Position numbers and translations under genes: made by a program. Positions 17,504-26,675 of a DNA stretch of 64,000 nucleotides are shown here, one piece after another. The notes beneath the pieces are model-generated. The model worked only from the letters and a program-made list of their open reading frames with translations. It was not told the DNA's origin and searched no databases. Each line of letters starts with the position of its first letter. The stretch's first letter is position 1. The DNA comes from an uncultured Pseudomonadota bacterium (GTDB lineage Bacteria > Myxococcota_A > UBA796 > SXON01), in contig CAIUMM010000020.1 in assembly GCA_903900265.1 (NCBI GenBank), positions 1 to 64,000 on the forward strand, written 5' to 3'.

Positions 17504-18864
17504 GCGACAGGCGCGCCACGGCGCTGCTCTCCCTCGTGTGGATCAGCGGCGGTTGCCAGGCGAATCCGGCGCACGAGACCGCCCCGGAGCCGATCACCTG
17601 CACGGCGACGGTCAGCGAAACCGGCGGTGCGGTGGTCACCCTGTCCTGGAGCGCGCCGGAGGGCAGCACATCCTGGGCGCACCTTCACGACGGCGCCGGG
17701 TACGAAGACACGACCTGGACCGTGCAGGATCGGGACGTCTCGCTCCCGCTGCTCGGGGCGCCCGCAGGCTCGCGGGTGGGCTGGACAGGCTACTCGGAGG
17801 TGGACGGGCGCGTCTCCATCTGCACCGGCGAGACCGTCACCAACGAGGTCCCCGAAGACTTTCCCGTGTTCACCGTAGACATCGACCAACCCGCTCAGGA
17901 GTCCAACGCGCGCTTCCTGCTTGGCGCCTATTACAACTTGTTGGCTCCGATGCCGTATTTCGTCGTCCTGAATCGGCGGGGCGAGGTGGTTTGGTACGCC
18001 CGCGGGGAGCCCCGCACGCTCTCCCCCGACATCCAGTTTTCCCGCGATGGGAACGGGGTGCTGTACAACCAATTCTCCTGGACCGAAGGGCTGTCCGCCA
18101 GCAAAATCCAGCGCATCGCCTACGACGGAACGCCGCTGGAGACCATCGACACGCCCAACGGCCACCACATGTTCGCGCAGCTCCCCGATGGCGTGATCAG
18201 CTACAACGCAGGCGACGCACGCGACATCACGGATCCCGAGACCGGCGCCACCGAAGTCTGGCACGGCGACGCCATCGTCGAGCGCGCACCGGACGGGACC
18301 ACGCGCACGGTGTACTCCACCTGGGACTGGATGACGCCCGCGCCCAACGCCCACACCGACGAGGTCAGCATCTACGGCGGGGTCGACTGGACGCACGGTA
18401 ACGCCCTCAAGTACAACGAGACCGACCAGAGCTACGTGCTCTCGCTGGCCAACCCCGGGGATGTGCTGAAGATCGACCGAGCCACCGGGGCCCCCATCGT
18501 CCTTTGGGGCATGGATGGGCTGCCTGCGACGCCGGCGTTCGACTATCCGCACGATCCTACGCTGCTGGACTCCACTCACCTGCTGATGTTCATGACCGAC
18601 GCCGAGAGCACCTACTCGGGCGCGATCGAGTACACGATCGACGAGCAAGGCCTACACGAGCGTTGGAGGAGCGGCTTCACCGCGCACTCGGACTATCTGG
18701 GCCAGGCGACGCGGCTCGAAAACGGCGACACCTTCGTGAACTACGCAGCGTTAGGCACCTTGGAGGAGGTGGCGCCCGACGGCACCGTCGTCTGGCACGG
18801 CACCACCGGGGAAGACGGCAGCCCTACCGGACAGTTTCGCCTATTTCAGAGCTTTTACAGATAA
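17500..18864 (+). CDS. Arylsulfotransferase (ASST)-like lipoprotein
   Basis: A 454-residue protein whose ATG overlaps the MurJ stop. The N-terminus ATALLSLVWISGGC is a lipoprotein signal with lipobox SGGC. A fibronectin-like segment at residues 30-110 (TATVSETGGAVVTLSWSAPE) is followed by a beta-propeller of the ASST type. Its hallmark is VDWTHGNALKYNETDQSYV, followed by LSLANPGDVLKIDRATGAPIV. This aligns with the DWxHxNSxxYD...D.ILVSxR...IxxIDRxTG stretch of PF05935. ASST enzymes move sulfuryl groups from aryl sulfates to acceptors in the periplasm. Activity here is uncertain: several PF05935 relatives have lost catalytic residues. Confidence 0.75.
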   Translation: MSDRRATALLSLVWISGGCQANPAHETAPEPITCTATVSETGGAVVTLSWSAPEGSTSWAHLHDGAGYEDTTWTVQDRDVSLPLLGAPAGSRVGWTGYSEVDGRVSICTGETVTNEVPEDFPVFTVDIDQPAQESNARFLLGAYYNLLAPMPYFVVLNRRGEVVWYARGEPRTLSPDIQFSRDGNGVLYNQFSWTEGLSASKIQRIAYDGTPLETIDTPNGHHMFAQLPDGVISYNAGDARDITDPETGATEVWHGDAIVERAPDGTTRTVYSTWDWMTPAPNAHTDEVSIYGGVDWTHGNALKYNETDQSYVLSLANPGDVLKIDRATGAPIVLWGMDGLPATPAFDYPHDPTLLDSTHLLMFMTDAESTYSGAIEYTIDEQGLHERWRSGFTAHSDYLGQATRLENGDTFVNYAALGTLEEVAPDGTVVWHGTTGEDGSPTGQFRLFQSFYR

Positions 18865-18894
18865 AAAAAGGCCGCCGGGTCAAACCCGACGGCC
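18863..18894 (-). terminator. Rho-independent terminator of typA
   Basis: An 11-bp GC-rich stem (GGCCGTCGGGT on the minus strand, with one mismatch) has a 3-nt loop and is followed by seven Ts when read on the minus strand. It lies 41 bp downstream of the typA stop. On the plus strand the stem is preceded by A7 and begins just after the stop of the ASST-like gene; it may also slow plus-strand transcription, but that side lacks a real U tract. Confidence 0.85.
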
Positions 18895-18934
18895 CCATTT
18901 CGGACCGCGCGCCGTTGCGCGCCGCCCTTACGAC

Positions 18935-20752
18935 TTAGTCGCGCTCGGTGCGCACGATGGTGCGGCCGTTGCCAGCGAGCACCTTCTTGCGCAGGCGGAT
19001 GCTGCTGGGCGTGATCTCGACGAGCTCGTCTTCGGACAGGTACTCGATGGCTTTTTCCAGCGTCATCTGGATGGGCGGCACGAGGATCTGCTTCTCGTCT
19101 GCGCCAGAGGACCGCACGTTGGTGAGGTGCTTCTCGCGGACGATGTTGACGATCATGTCGTTCTCACGCGCGTTCTCGCCGACGATCATGCCTTCGTAGA
19201 CATCCGTTCCCGGCGAGATGTGCAAGCGACCGCGGGGCTGCAGGTGGAAGATCGCGTACGTGGTGGCTTTCCCGGTACGGTCACTGACCAACGAGCCGTT
19301 GACGCGCGCCTGAATAAAGCCCGCGTGCTCGTCCCAGCCGTCGAACAGGTTGTTCAGCAAGCCCTGTCCACGGGTATCGTTGAGATACTCGCCACGGAAG
19401 CCGATCAAGCCACGTGCGGGCACGCGGAAGTACAAGCGCACACGGCCGGAGCCGTCGGACTTCATCTCCGTCATCCGGCCCTTACGCAGCGCCATCTTCT
19501 GGGTGATGACGCCCATGAAGGCCTCGGGGAAGTCGAGCTGCGCGATCTCGTACGGCTCGTGCTTCTTGCCGTTGACCTCGCGGATTTTCACCTCGGGCTT
19601 GCCGACGCTCATCTCGTAGCTCTCGCGACGCATCTGCTCGATGAGGATCGCGAGCTGCAGCTCACCGCGGCCAAACACCCGCATCGTCTCCGAGCTGCCG
19701 GTGTCTTCGAGGCGGAGCGCGACGTTGGTGAGCATCTCCTTCTCGAGGCGCTCGCGGATCTGACGCGCGGTGACGTACTTGCCTTCTTTGCCGGACAACG
19801 GGGAGTTGTTCGCCGAGAAGGTCATACCGATGGTCGGTTCGTCGATCTTCAGCCGCGGCATCGGCGTCGGACGCTCGATGTTGGTGATGGTGTCGCCGAT
19901 CTGGATCTCCGGGATGCCGGCGATCGCACAGGAGTCGCCCGAGGCGACCTCGGTGGTCGGAACGCGCTTGAGCCCTTCAAAGGTAAACAGCTGATTGATC
20001 CGGACCTTGCGCTGCGCTTCTTCGCCGACGAGCAGGTTGTCGGTCTTCTCCTTCAACGTGCCGTTGAACAAGCGCCCGATGGCGATGCGGCCAAGGAAGT
20101 TGTCGTAGTCCAGCTGGGTGATCAGCAGCTGCAGCGGAGCGTCCGGATCCGCTTGGGGCGGACGGATGCGCTCGACGATGGTGTCGAACAGCGGCTGGAA
20201 GTCCGTGGTCTTGACGTCGGGCTCACGCGAGCACCAGCCGTCACGCGCACAGGCGTAGAGGATCGGGAAGTCGATCTGCTGCTCATCGGCGCCGAGATCG
20301 ATGAACAGGTCGTAGACCTCGTCGACGACTTCAGCGATACGGGCGTCAGGGCGGTCCACCTTGTTGATGCACACCATGATCGACAGGCCGGCTTCCAGCG
20401 CCTTGCGGAGCACGAAGCGGGTCTGGGGCAACGGACCTTCGGAGGCATCGACGAGGAGCATCGCGCCGTCGACCATCTTCAGGGTGCGCTCGACCTCACC
20501 GCCGAAGTCGGCATGTCCGGGCGTATCAACGATGTTGATCTTCACGCCCTTGTAGTGGACGGAGGCCACCTTGGCCATGATGGTGATTCCACGCTCTTTT
20601 TCAAGATCCATCGAGTCCATGACTCGATCGATGATGTGCTCATTCGCGCGGAAGGTGCCGGCCTGCTTGAGCAGTCCGTCAACGAGGGTGGTCTTGCCAT
20701 GATCGACGTGGGCGATGATGGCGATATTGCGGATGGGGATGGACGCGGCCAT
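18935..20752 (-). CDS. typA: Ribosome-associated GTPase TypA/BipA
   Basis: A 605-residue translational GTPase. G motifs are clear: AHVDHGKT (G1), RGITI (G2), [14 protein letters not shown] (G3) and NKVDRPDA (G4). The EF-G-like domains II and III and the BipA C-terminal domain with [19 protein letters not shown] are all present. BipA binds the 70S ribosome and assists 50S assembly at low temperature and in stress. ATG at 20752 is chosen because GGAG sits 7 nt upstream; the in-frame TTG at 20764 is less likely. It ends at a strong terminator and has its own 110-bp upstream gap. Confidence 0.97.
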   Translation of the reverse strand: MAASIPIRNIAIIAHVDHGKTTLVDGLLKQAGTFRANEHIIDRVMDSMDLEKERGITIMAKVASVHYKGVKINIVDTPGHADFGGEVERTLKMVDGAMLLVDASEGPLPQTRFVLRKALEAGLSIMVCINKVDRPDARIAEVVDEVYDLFIDLGADEQQIDFPILYACARDGWCSREPDVKTTDFQPLFDTIVERIRPPQADPDAPLQLLITQLDYDNFLGRIAIGRLFNGTLKEKTDNLLVGEEAQRKVRINQLFTFEGLKRVPTTEVASGDSCAIAGIPEIQIGDTITNIERPTPMPRLKIDEPTIGMTFSANNSPLSGKEGKYVTARQIRERLEKEMLTNVALRLEDTGSSETMRVFGRGELQLAILIEQMRRESYEMSVGKPEVKIREVNGKKHEPYEIAQLDFPEAFMGVITQKMALRKGRMTEMKSDGSGRVRLYFRVPARGLIGFRGEYLNDTRGQGLLNNLFDGWDEHAGFIQARVNGSLVSDRTGKATTYAIFHLQPRGRLHISPGTDVYEGMIVGENARENDMIVNIVREKHLTNVRSSGADEKQILVPPIQMTLEKAIEYLSEDELVEITPSSIRLRKKVLAGNGRTIVRTERD

Positions 20753-20862
20753 GAGTGTCTCCAAAACGGGCGGCGGGGTATGCCGTTTGTCGGAAACGCG
20801 CCCGCACCTATCTGCGACAATCGCGATTCAAGTGCACATCTGCGCGCACCTGAGCGCCAGAA

Positions 20863-22383
20863 TCAGGTCTGGAACGGGTAGGTCAGCGAGACCGACTCGC
20901 CCTCGTACGGCGGGAACGAGATCGACTTGATCGCGCTGCCAAGGCAAGAATCGAACGGCGTACCACTGTAGTCTCCCTGAGTGGAGGCCCGCGTAACCTT
21001 CCCGGAGGGGTCGATGGTCAGCTTGACCTTCACGCCCTTCGGAACGCTGCCGCCATTGTCACGCATCTCGTTGATGAAGCAGGTCTTGACGCCCTTGTTG
21101 GAGCGCAGCATGGTGTCCACGACCTGCAAGCTGATCGCCGAAGACGTAGCCGCAGGAGGTGCTGCTGCGGGCTTGGACGCCGTCGCGGCCGGAGCGGTGG
21201 TGCGCGGCGGGGGCGCCGCTGCAGGCTTCGGAGTGACGCGCTCGGGCGGCGGTGCCGCGGCGGGGGTGCGAGCGACCGGTGCCGGCGCGGCCGCAGGCGC
21301 CGGGGCGGGCGTCGGGGCAGGCGTCGGAGCGGGAGCGGCAGCGACAGGCGCCACAGCGGCCGGAGGGGGCTCTACGGGAGCGGCCACGGGAGCGGGCTCG
21401 ATCGGGGCAGGAGCGACGGGCTCCACCGGCGCTGCGGGGGCGGCAGGAGCGGCCATGGTCGCGACCGCCGCATCCGGAGTGGACGTCGTGGACGCCGTCA
21501 GGCCAGACTCGCCGCCGCTGAGCATGTAGCCACCGACCGCCGTGATCACGGCGCCAATCGTGGCGAGCAGGAAGCCCCCGATCACCGCGAGCGGAACGCT
21601 CGCCTTTCGTGCGCCACGCCCACCGGTGAGCAGCAGCAGCACGACCATCAACATGCCGAAGAGCGCGAGGAACGCGCCGCCCGCTGCAACCACCCACAAG
21701 TTGGGGAGCAAGCTGGACGCGAGCAGCACCATGACCCCGCCGATCGCCAGCACCGCGCCGACGAGCGCCACGGTCAGGTCGCTAGAAGGATCAAAGGTCG
21801 AGGGAGCGCTGAGCGCCGGAGCAGACGCCGGCGCGCTCCGAGCTGCGGAGGCGGGAGGTGCGGCGACGGGCGCCACGGGCGCAACCGGACGCGGCGCGGC
21901 GGCGGGCGCAGCAGCCACCGCCGGAGCAACCACGGGCGGCGCAACCACCGGCGCAGGAGGGGGTACGTTCGGGACCGCAGCCGGGATGGGCGTCGGCGCG
22001 GCGGGCTTGGCGGCGATGGTGGGGCGATCCCGATCGGCGGCGGTGAAGGGCTCGTGCTTTGCGTCCGCGCGACCGTCATCCGGGACGATGGTGTTGCCGG
22101 AGCCACGAGGCTCGGCGGCGAGCGGCTCGTCCCTCGGGATCGTCGAATCGCTGCCGGCGCCCTCTTGAGAAGCGGCCGCAGCGCGCTCGAGGTCCTGCAA
22201 CGATTTGATTTGAGTACGCTCTTCGCTGGCTTCCGCTACCGGCTCACTTGCGCCTTCTACGCCGGATTTGCGGATGTAGATCGCATGACCACACTTCCGG
22301 CACGTGGCCTTGTTGACCTCGCGGGTGAGCTTGGAATCCGGAATCTTGTAGGATGCACCACAATTATCACAAACGACGCGCAT
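20863..22383 (-). CDS. Zinc-ribbon, two-TM protein with AgmX/PglI C-terminal domain
   Basis: A 506-residue protein. It starts at ATG 22383 (GAGG 7 nt upstream) with an MJ0042-type zinc ribbon: CDNC then CRKC (MRVVCDNCGASYKIPDSKL...). A disordered Pro/Ala-rich linker follows, then two hydrophobic hairpins (near LTVALVGAVLAIGGVMVLLA and FLLATIGAVITAVGGYML), another long Pro/Ala linker and a C-terminal domain (MLRSNKGVKTCFINEMRDNGG, then VKVKLTIDPSGKVTRAST). This C-terminal domain matches the AgmX/PglI type known from adventurous gliding motility in Myxococcus. It lies in the same fold space as TonB C-terminal domains. Role in motility or envelope transport is inferred. Confidence 0.78.
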   Translation of the reverse strand: MRVVCDNCGASYKIPDSKLTREVNKATCRKCGHAIYIRKSGVEGASEPVAEASEERTQIKSLQDLERAAAASQEGAGSDSTIPRDEPLAAEPRGSGNTIVPDDGRADAKHEPFTAADRDRPTIAAKPAAPTPIPAAVPNVPPPAPVVAPPVVAPAVAAAPAAAPRPVAPVAPVAAPPASAARSAPASAPALSAPSTFDPSSDLTVALVGAVLAIGGVMVLLASSLLPNLWVVAAGGAFLALFGMLMVVLLLLTGGRGARKASVPLAVIGGFLLATIGAVITAVGGYMLSGGESGLTASTTSTPDAAVATMAAPAAPAAPVEPVAPAPIEPAPVAAPVEPPPAAVAPVAAAPAPTPAPTPAPAPAAAPAPVARTPAAAPPPERVTPKPAAAPPPRTTAPAATASKPAAAPPAATSSAISLQVVDTMLRSNKGVKTCFINEMRDNGGSVPKGVKVKLTIDPSGKVTRASTQGDYSGTPFDSCLGSAIKSISFPPYEGESVSLTYPFQT

Positions 22384-22527
22384 GACGAACCTCGACCCGA
22401 CCGGTAGGATGGGTAATTCAGCTTTGTACGGCGACACTGGATTGTTGTCAACATCCCAAACGCCCAGCGACGCCTCTACCCCGGCGAAACGCCACGTCCT
22501 GCCACCATTCGCAGTTAGACGGACACG

Positions 22528-23214
22528 GTGTCATTGGACCCCGCAAACGCCATCCGTCTGTCCCTGCTGGTCGGCGCAGCCGCGACCAGCTTGGCGCTCG
22601 TGCCCGCAATCACCGTGGGCTACGCCCTTTCGCGCTGGAGATTTCCCGGCAAATTCATGGTGTCTACGCTGGTGATGGCGCCGCTCGTGCTGCCCCCCGT
22701 AGTCACCGGCCTGCTGCTGCTGTGGACCTTCGGGCGCTCCTCCCCGGTGGGGCAGGCGATGGAGGCCATCGGCCTCCCCGTCCCATTTTCCCTGATAGGC
22801 GCGATCCTCTCCGCCTTCGTCGTCGGCTTTCCGTTCTTCGTGCTGACCGTGCGCGCCGCCTTCGACGCCGTCGATCCGCGGATGGAGGAGCTGTCGCGGT
22901 CCTTCGGCGTGCCTCCGATACGCACATTCTTTCAGGTCAGCTTGCCTCTCGCAATGCCCGGAATCGCCGCGGGGACCGTGCTCGCGTTCGCCCGCGCCCT
23001 CGGCGAGTTTGGCGCCACCGCGGTCATCGCTGGAAACATCGAAGGACGAACCCGCACCATCGCGCTCGCGGTCTACGCCTCGTTGGACGCGCCCGACGGC
23101 GAGCGCGCCACGCGCACGCTGCTGCTCGCGAGCGTAGCGATCTCTGCTGCTGCGCTGTTCGGGTTTGAAGCGCTGAATCGCTGGCACCGCCACCGGCTGC
23201 ACGCCGATGGCTGA
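22528..23214 (+). CDS. modB: Molybdate-type ABC transporter permease (ModB-like)
   Basis: A 228-residue binding-protein-dependent permease with about six hydrophobic segments. The EAA-loop equivalent reads EELSRSFGVPPIRTFFQVSLPLAMPGIAAG, followed by ARALGEFGATAVIAGNIEGRT. That GEFGATxxxxGN wording is typical of ModB/CysT permeases and favours molybdate or tungstate. It starts at GTG 22528 and overlaps the ATPase gene by 8 bp. No substrate-binding ModA gene is adjacent, so that subunit must be elsewhere or lost. Confidence 0.88.
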   Translation: MSLDPANAIRLSLLVGAAATSLALVPAITVGYALSRWRFPGKFMVSTLVMAPLVLPPVVTGLLLLWTFGRSSPVGQAMEAIGLPVPFSLIGAILSAFVVGFPFFVLTVRAAFDAVDPRMEELSRSFGVPPIRTFFQVSLPLAMPGIAAGTVLAFARALGEFGATAVIAGNIEGRTRTIALAVYASLDAPDGERATRTLLLASVAISAAALFGFEALNRWHRHRLHADG

Positions 23215-23821
23215 GCCCTGGATCCACGTCGATGTCACGCTGCAGATCGGCCCCCGAAAGCAACGCGTGCAGCTGACCGGCGCGAGACAGGTGCTCGGCA
23301 TTGTGGGGCCGTCGGGGTGCGGGAAGACGACGCTGCTCCGGGTGATCGCCGGCGCAGAGAGCCGCGCCTCCGGGGATGTCCACGCGCTAGGCGAAGTTTG
23401 GCAGGGCCCCGGCCAGTTCGTACCCGCGTGGAAGCGCGGCGTAGGCTGGGTGCCGCAAGATGCGCTGCTGCTGCCCCATTTGACCACCCTCCAAAATCTG
23501 GAGTACGCCGGGAGGTCGAGTCGAGAGGAGACCTTGGAGATCGCGGATTTACTGGGAGTGACCGAGCTGATTCACCGTTCGCCGCGACACCTCTCCGGGG
23601 GAGAGCGCCAACGGGTGGCCTTAGGGCGCGCGTTGCTAGCAAAACCGAGGATACTGCTGCTCGATGAGCCCTTCTCCGCGCTGGATCCCGCGCTGCGCAG
23701 CCGGTTGCGCCGGGTGATCGCCGACCGCATTCAAAACGGTCCCCGCGCTGTGCTCGTGACCCACGACGAGCGCGATCTGGACGCCTTCGACGCCCAGCGG
23801 GTGGATATTTCCAGCGTATAG
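23207..23821 (+). CDS. ABC transporter ATP-binding protein (short ModC-like)
   Basis: A 204-residue ATPase partner of the permease. Motifs: Walker A GPSGCGKTT, Q-loop VPQDALLLPHLT, signature LSGGERQRVALGRALL, Walker B ILLLDEPFSALD and H-loop LVTHDE. It stops shortly after the H-loop, so it lacks the roughly 140-residue C-terminal molybdate-binding TOBE (Mop) domain of a full ModC (about 350 residues). The reading frame is clean to its stop, so this looks like a natural short form or an old truncation. It energises import together with the ModB-like protein. Confidence 0.85.
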   Translation: MAEPWIHVDVTLQIGPRKQRVQLTGARQVLGIVGPSGCGKTTLLRVIAGAESRASGDVHALGEVWQGPGQFVPAWKRGVGWVPQDALLLPHLTTLQNLEYAGRSSREETLEIADLLGVTELIHRSPRHLSGGERQRVALGRALLAKPRILLLDEPFSALDPALRSRLRRVIADRIQNGPRAVLVTHDERDLDAFDAQRVDISSV

Positions 23822-23834
23822 CCGCAGCGCACGC

Positions 23835-24809
23835 CTACAATCCGTCGACGCGAACGCTCCAGGTGTCCGGTCCAGGGATGACGTAGGGGGCGGGCTCCCA
23901 GAGCGCATAGCCCACCAGCGCCCCGCCACCGACCAGCGCGGCGGCGCCTGTCCAGAACCACCACTTCTGCGTCACCGAGGAGTCCTCAGGCGCAGCTTCA
24001 TCCGAGGCGACCGGCGATAGCTCAGGCGGCGCCTCTTGCGGCGTCACCTTCACGACCGCAGCCCGCGCGATCGCGGCCGCGACAGTCTCGTACACCTCGC
24101 TGGTCTCGGGGACCGGCACAGGCACAAAGTTGCCAGCGACCTCGGAGTAGATGCGCACCGCGCCGTCCTCCGCTGGCCCCCAAAGCCGCGCCACGAGCTC
24201 GCCGCCCGCGTCAATGGAGCCGGTGACCACCCAATCCACGTGCAGCGCGGATCGGACCTGCGCGACCTGCTCCTCGGTGACGCGGCTCCCGCCGGTGCTG
24301 CGCTGCGCCGCCTCCTCCAGCATCGCTCGCGCCGTCCCCGGCACATTGCTCGCTCGGGACTCCAGATAATCGGGGTACAGCGCCACCACCTCCGAGAACG
24401 CTGCAGCGGCGTCGGTGGTCAAGCCGCTCTTCACGCACGCCACGCCCAGGATGTACCACGCGTCGGCGAGCTCGGGACGACGCCCGATCTGGGAAAAAGC
24501 AGCGCGGTGCTCTTGAACGGCTTGGTTCGCAGCCAGCACCGCGCCGTCGTAGTCCTCTACAAGGTACAAGCGACGCGCGTCCCCCGCGTGCTCGCGCGCC
24601 GCGCGCAGGTCCGCCTCTACGTTGGCTGAGACCCCAGCGGCGACGTCCGACCCGGACAGCAATTCCAAGTCTCCCGCCATCAGGAACGCTGTGCGAACGC
24701 CCTCAGTGGCGTACACGCCATCCTCGTACGACACGCCCACAGACTGAAAATCCACGACAGCCACCGAAGCGGCCATCGCGGAATTCAGGTACGCGAGGAG
24801 GAACACCAC
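23835..24809 (-). CDS. Exported TPR-like protein with C-terminal membrane anchor
   Basis: A 324-residue protein with an N-terminal signal-like segment (VFLLAYLNSAMAASVAVVDFQS; cleavage after AMA possible). A helical middle with TPR-like units follows (AWYILGVACVKSGLTTDAAAAFSEVVALYP), then an acidic Pro-rich linker and a single C-terminal hydrophobic helix (WWFWTGAAALVGGGALVGYAL) with a short tail. The layout suggests a periplasmic protein tethered to a membrane. No family recognised. It starts 23 bp after the mdh stop and ends 14 bp from the convergent ABC ATPase gene. The GTG start at 24809 has only a weak ribosome site. Confidence 0.65.
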   Translation of the reverse strand: MVFLLAYLNSAMAASVAVVDFQSVGVSYEDGVYATEGVRTAFLMAGDLELLSGSDVAAGVSANVEADLRAAREHAGDARRLYLVEDYDGAVLAANQAVQEHRAAFSQIGRRPELADAWYILGVACVKSGLTTDAAAAFSEVVALYPDYLESRASNVPGTARAMLEEAAQRSTGGSRVTEEQVAQVRSALHVDWVVTGSIDAGGELVARLWGPAEDGAVRIYSEVAGNFVPVPVPETSEVYETVAAAIARAAVVKVTPQEAPPELSPVASDEAAPEDSSVTQKWWFWTGAAALVGGGALVGYALWEPAPYVIPGPDTWSVRVDGL

Positions 24810-24832
24810 CTACGTGTCGGGCTCGAAGCCGC

Positions 24833-25813
24833 TTACTTCAACAGGTCTTTGACCGTCTCGCGCTCGCTGAGCAGCTCGGCGGTGGTCGCGGCGATGCGCG
24901 CCTTCGCAAACTCGCCGTGCTCGAGACCGGGGACGATGTTGAAGTTTCCACCGCCCGAAGTCACCGGGTAGCTGAAGATCAAGCCCTTGGGTACGCCGTA
25001 CTCGCCGTTGGACCAAACGCCCATGGAGGTGAAGTCGCCGGGCGCGTTGCCGTGCCACAGGGTCGCCATGTGGTCGATGGCGGCGGACGCGGCCGAAGCG
25101 GCCGAGCTGGCGCCGCGGGCTTCGATGATCGCCTTGCCGCGGGTCGCGACGGTCTTCAAGAACTCGCCCTGCAACCACTCCTCGCCCACCTGCTCGGTGA
25201 CGGCCTTGCCGCGCACGGTAGCGTTGGCGTAGTCGGGGAACATCGTGTCGGAGTGGTTGCCCCAGATGCCGACGCGAGCGACTTCGCCCGGGAGCGCGCC
25301 GAGCTTCTTGGCGAGCTGCGCCTTGGCGCGGTTCTCGTCGAGGCGGGTCATCGCGTGGAAACGATCCTTCGGGATGTCCGGGGCCGAGTGCGCGGCGATG
25401 AGCGCGTTGGTGTTGCAGGGATTGCCGACGACGAGGGCGCGCACGTCGCTCGCGGCGTTGTCGTTCAAGGCCTTGCCCTGTCCGGTGAAGATCGGGCCGT
25501 TCGCCGAGATCAGGTCGGCGCGGTTCATGTCCTTGGTGCGGGGACGGGAGCCGACGAGGAACGCCTGGTTTACACCGGCGAACGCCTTGTTGGCGTCATC
25601 CGAGATCTCGACGCCGTGCAGCAGCGGGAACGCAGAGTCGAGCAGCTCCATCACGACGCCTTCGAGCGCCTTCATGCCCGGGGCAATCTCGAGCAGCTGC
25701 AGGATGATCGGCTGGTTTTTGCCGTAGCAATCACCGGAAGCCAGACGGAAGAGCAACGCATAGCCGATATTGCCGGCAGCACCAGTGACAGAAACGCGGA
25801 TGGGAGCGGTCAT
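24833..25813 (-). CDS. mdh: Malate dehydrogenase (cytosolic-type NAD-dependent)
   Basis: Oxidises malate to oxaloacetate with NAD. The 326-residue protein starts at ATG 25813 (GGAG upstream) with [19 protein letters not shown], the GxxGxxG nucleotide-binding turn. [25 protein letters not shown] (substrate Arg loop), [20 protein letters not shown] and a catalytic-His segment [12 protein letters not shown] follow. The wording matches the cytosolic/thermophile (group 1) MDH. A TCA-cycle housekeeping gene. It lies 61 bp downstream of pssA on the same strand. Confidence 0.95.
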   Translation of the reverse strand: MTAPIRVSVTGAAGNIGYALLFRLASGDCYGKNQPIILQLLEIAPGMKALEGVVMELLDSAFPLLHGVEISDDANKAFAGVNQAFLVGSRPRTKDMNRADLISANGPIFTGQGKALNDNAASDVRALVVGNPCNTNALIAAHSAPDIPKDRFHAMTRLDENRAKAQLAKKLGALPGEVARVGIWGNHSDTMFPDYANATVRGKAVTEQVGEEWLQGEFLKTVATRGKAIIEARGASSAASAASAAIDHMATLWHGNAPGDFTSMGVWSNGEYGVPKGLIFSYPVTSGGGNFNIVPGLEHGEFAKARIAATTAELLSERETVKDLLK

Positions 25814-25874
25814 GAGGGACTCCAAAGGTGGCGGCGCTGATAACGCGCGGCGCCCCAGCGCGCCCCACAACGCA

Positions 25875-26675
25875 TCAGTCGCCGGTCTCGTCCCCACCGA
25901 AGGCGTCCGCTGCCACCGCGGGCTCTCCAGCGTGAGCTCTCCTCATCTTGGCGCGGCGCTTGCTCGGCCACGTCCAGAGCGCCTCCACGGGCCCGCTGAG
26001 CACGTGGATTACGCCCAGCAGCATCAGCACCGTAGAGATGTTGTAGACCGCGCCCACCGCGAGACAGACGCCGAACAGCACCACCATCGCCGCCAAGGTG
26101 CGCGGCGACATCTTGAGCGTCTTCATCGTGCGATAGGGTATGCTTGAAACCTCTAAAAACGCGATGGCGAGGATGCCGAGCGCCGTCAGCACCGGCGCTT
26201 GCGGCGAACCCCAACCGTCGGCCGCCTGCCACATCACGATCGCAGCCACCGTTCCGCCGCCCATCGTGATCGTGAGGCCTTGGCTGTACTTGTGCGCCTT
26301 GCCGTCGGTGGTGACGTTGAACCGCGCGAGCCGGAAGGCGCCACACAGCATCAACATGCCAGAGACAAAGAGCCCAAACGGCCCCGAATCGGTCAAACCC
26401 CAGAAGTACACCAGGCACGCCGGCGCCACGCCAAAGCTGATGATGTCGACCAACGAGTCCAGCTGCACGCCGAAGGCCGACCCGGTGCCGGTCATGCGCG
26501 CGACGCGACCGTCGAGCATGTCGAACAAGCCGGCGAAGAAGATCATCAGCGCAGCTTTGTAGAAAAAGTCCGGGTTCCCCTGCGCCTCTCCCGACAGGAG
26601 GATCGCGTACAGCCCGCAAAACAGGCTCGCTGCGGTGAACCAGTTTGGCGGGTTGAGGAACTGGCGGACCATCAT
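25875..26675 (-). CDS. pssA: CDP-diacylglycerol--serine O-phosphatidyltransferase
   Basis: Makes phosphatidylserine, the precursor of phosphatidylethanolamine, at the inner membrane. The 266-residue protein carries the complete CDP-alcohol phosphotransferase signature [19 protein letters not shown] followed by SLVD (pattern DGxxARxxxxxxxxGxxxDxxxD). About eight hydrophobic segments are present, and [20 protein letters not shown] at the N-terminus is typical of PssA. The C-terminus is a short basic tail. Its ATG overlaps the aspartokinase stop as ATGA, so the two are translationally coupled. Confidence 0.93.
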   Translation of the reverse strand: MMVRQFLNPPNWFTAASLFCGLYAILLSGEAQGNPDFFYKAALMIFFAGLFDMLDGRVARMTGTGSAFGVQLDSLVDIISFGVAPACLVYFWGLTDSGPFGLFVSGMLMLCGAFRLARFNVTTDGKAHKYSQGLTITMGGGTVAAIVMWQAADGWGSPQAPVLTALGILAIAFLEVSSIPYRTMKTLKMSPRTLAAMVVLFGVCLAVGAVYNISTVLMLLGVIHVLSGPVEALWTWPSKRRAKMRRAHAGEPAVAADAFGGDETGD

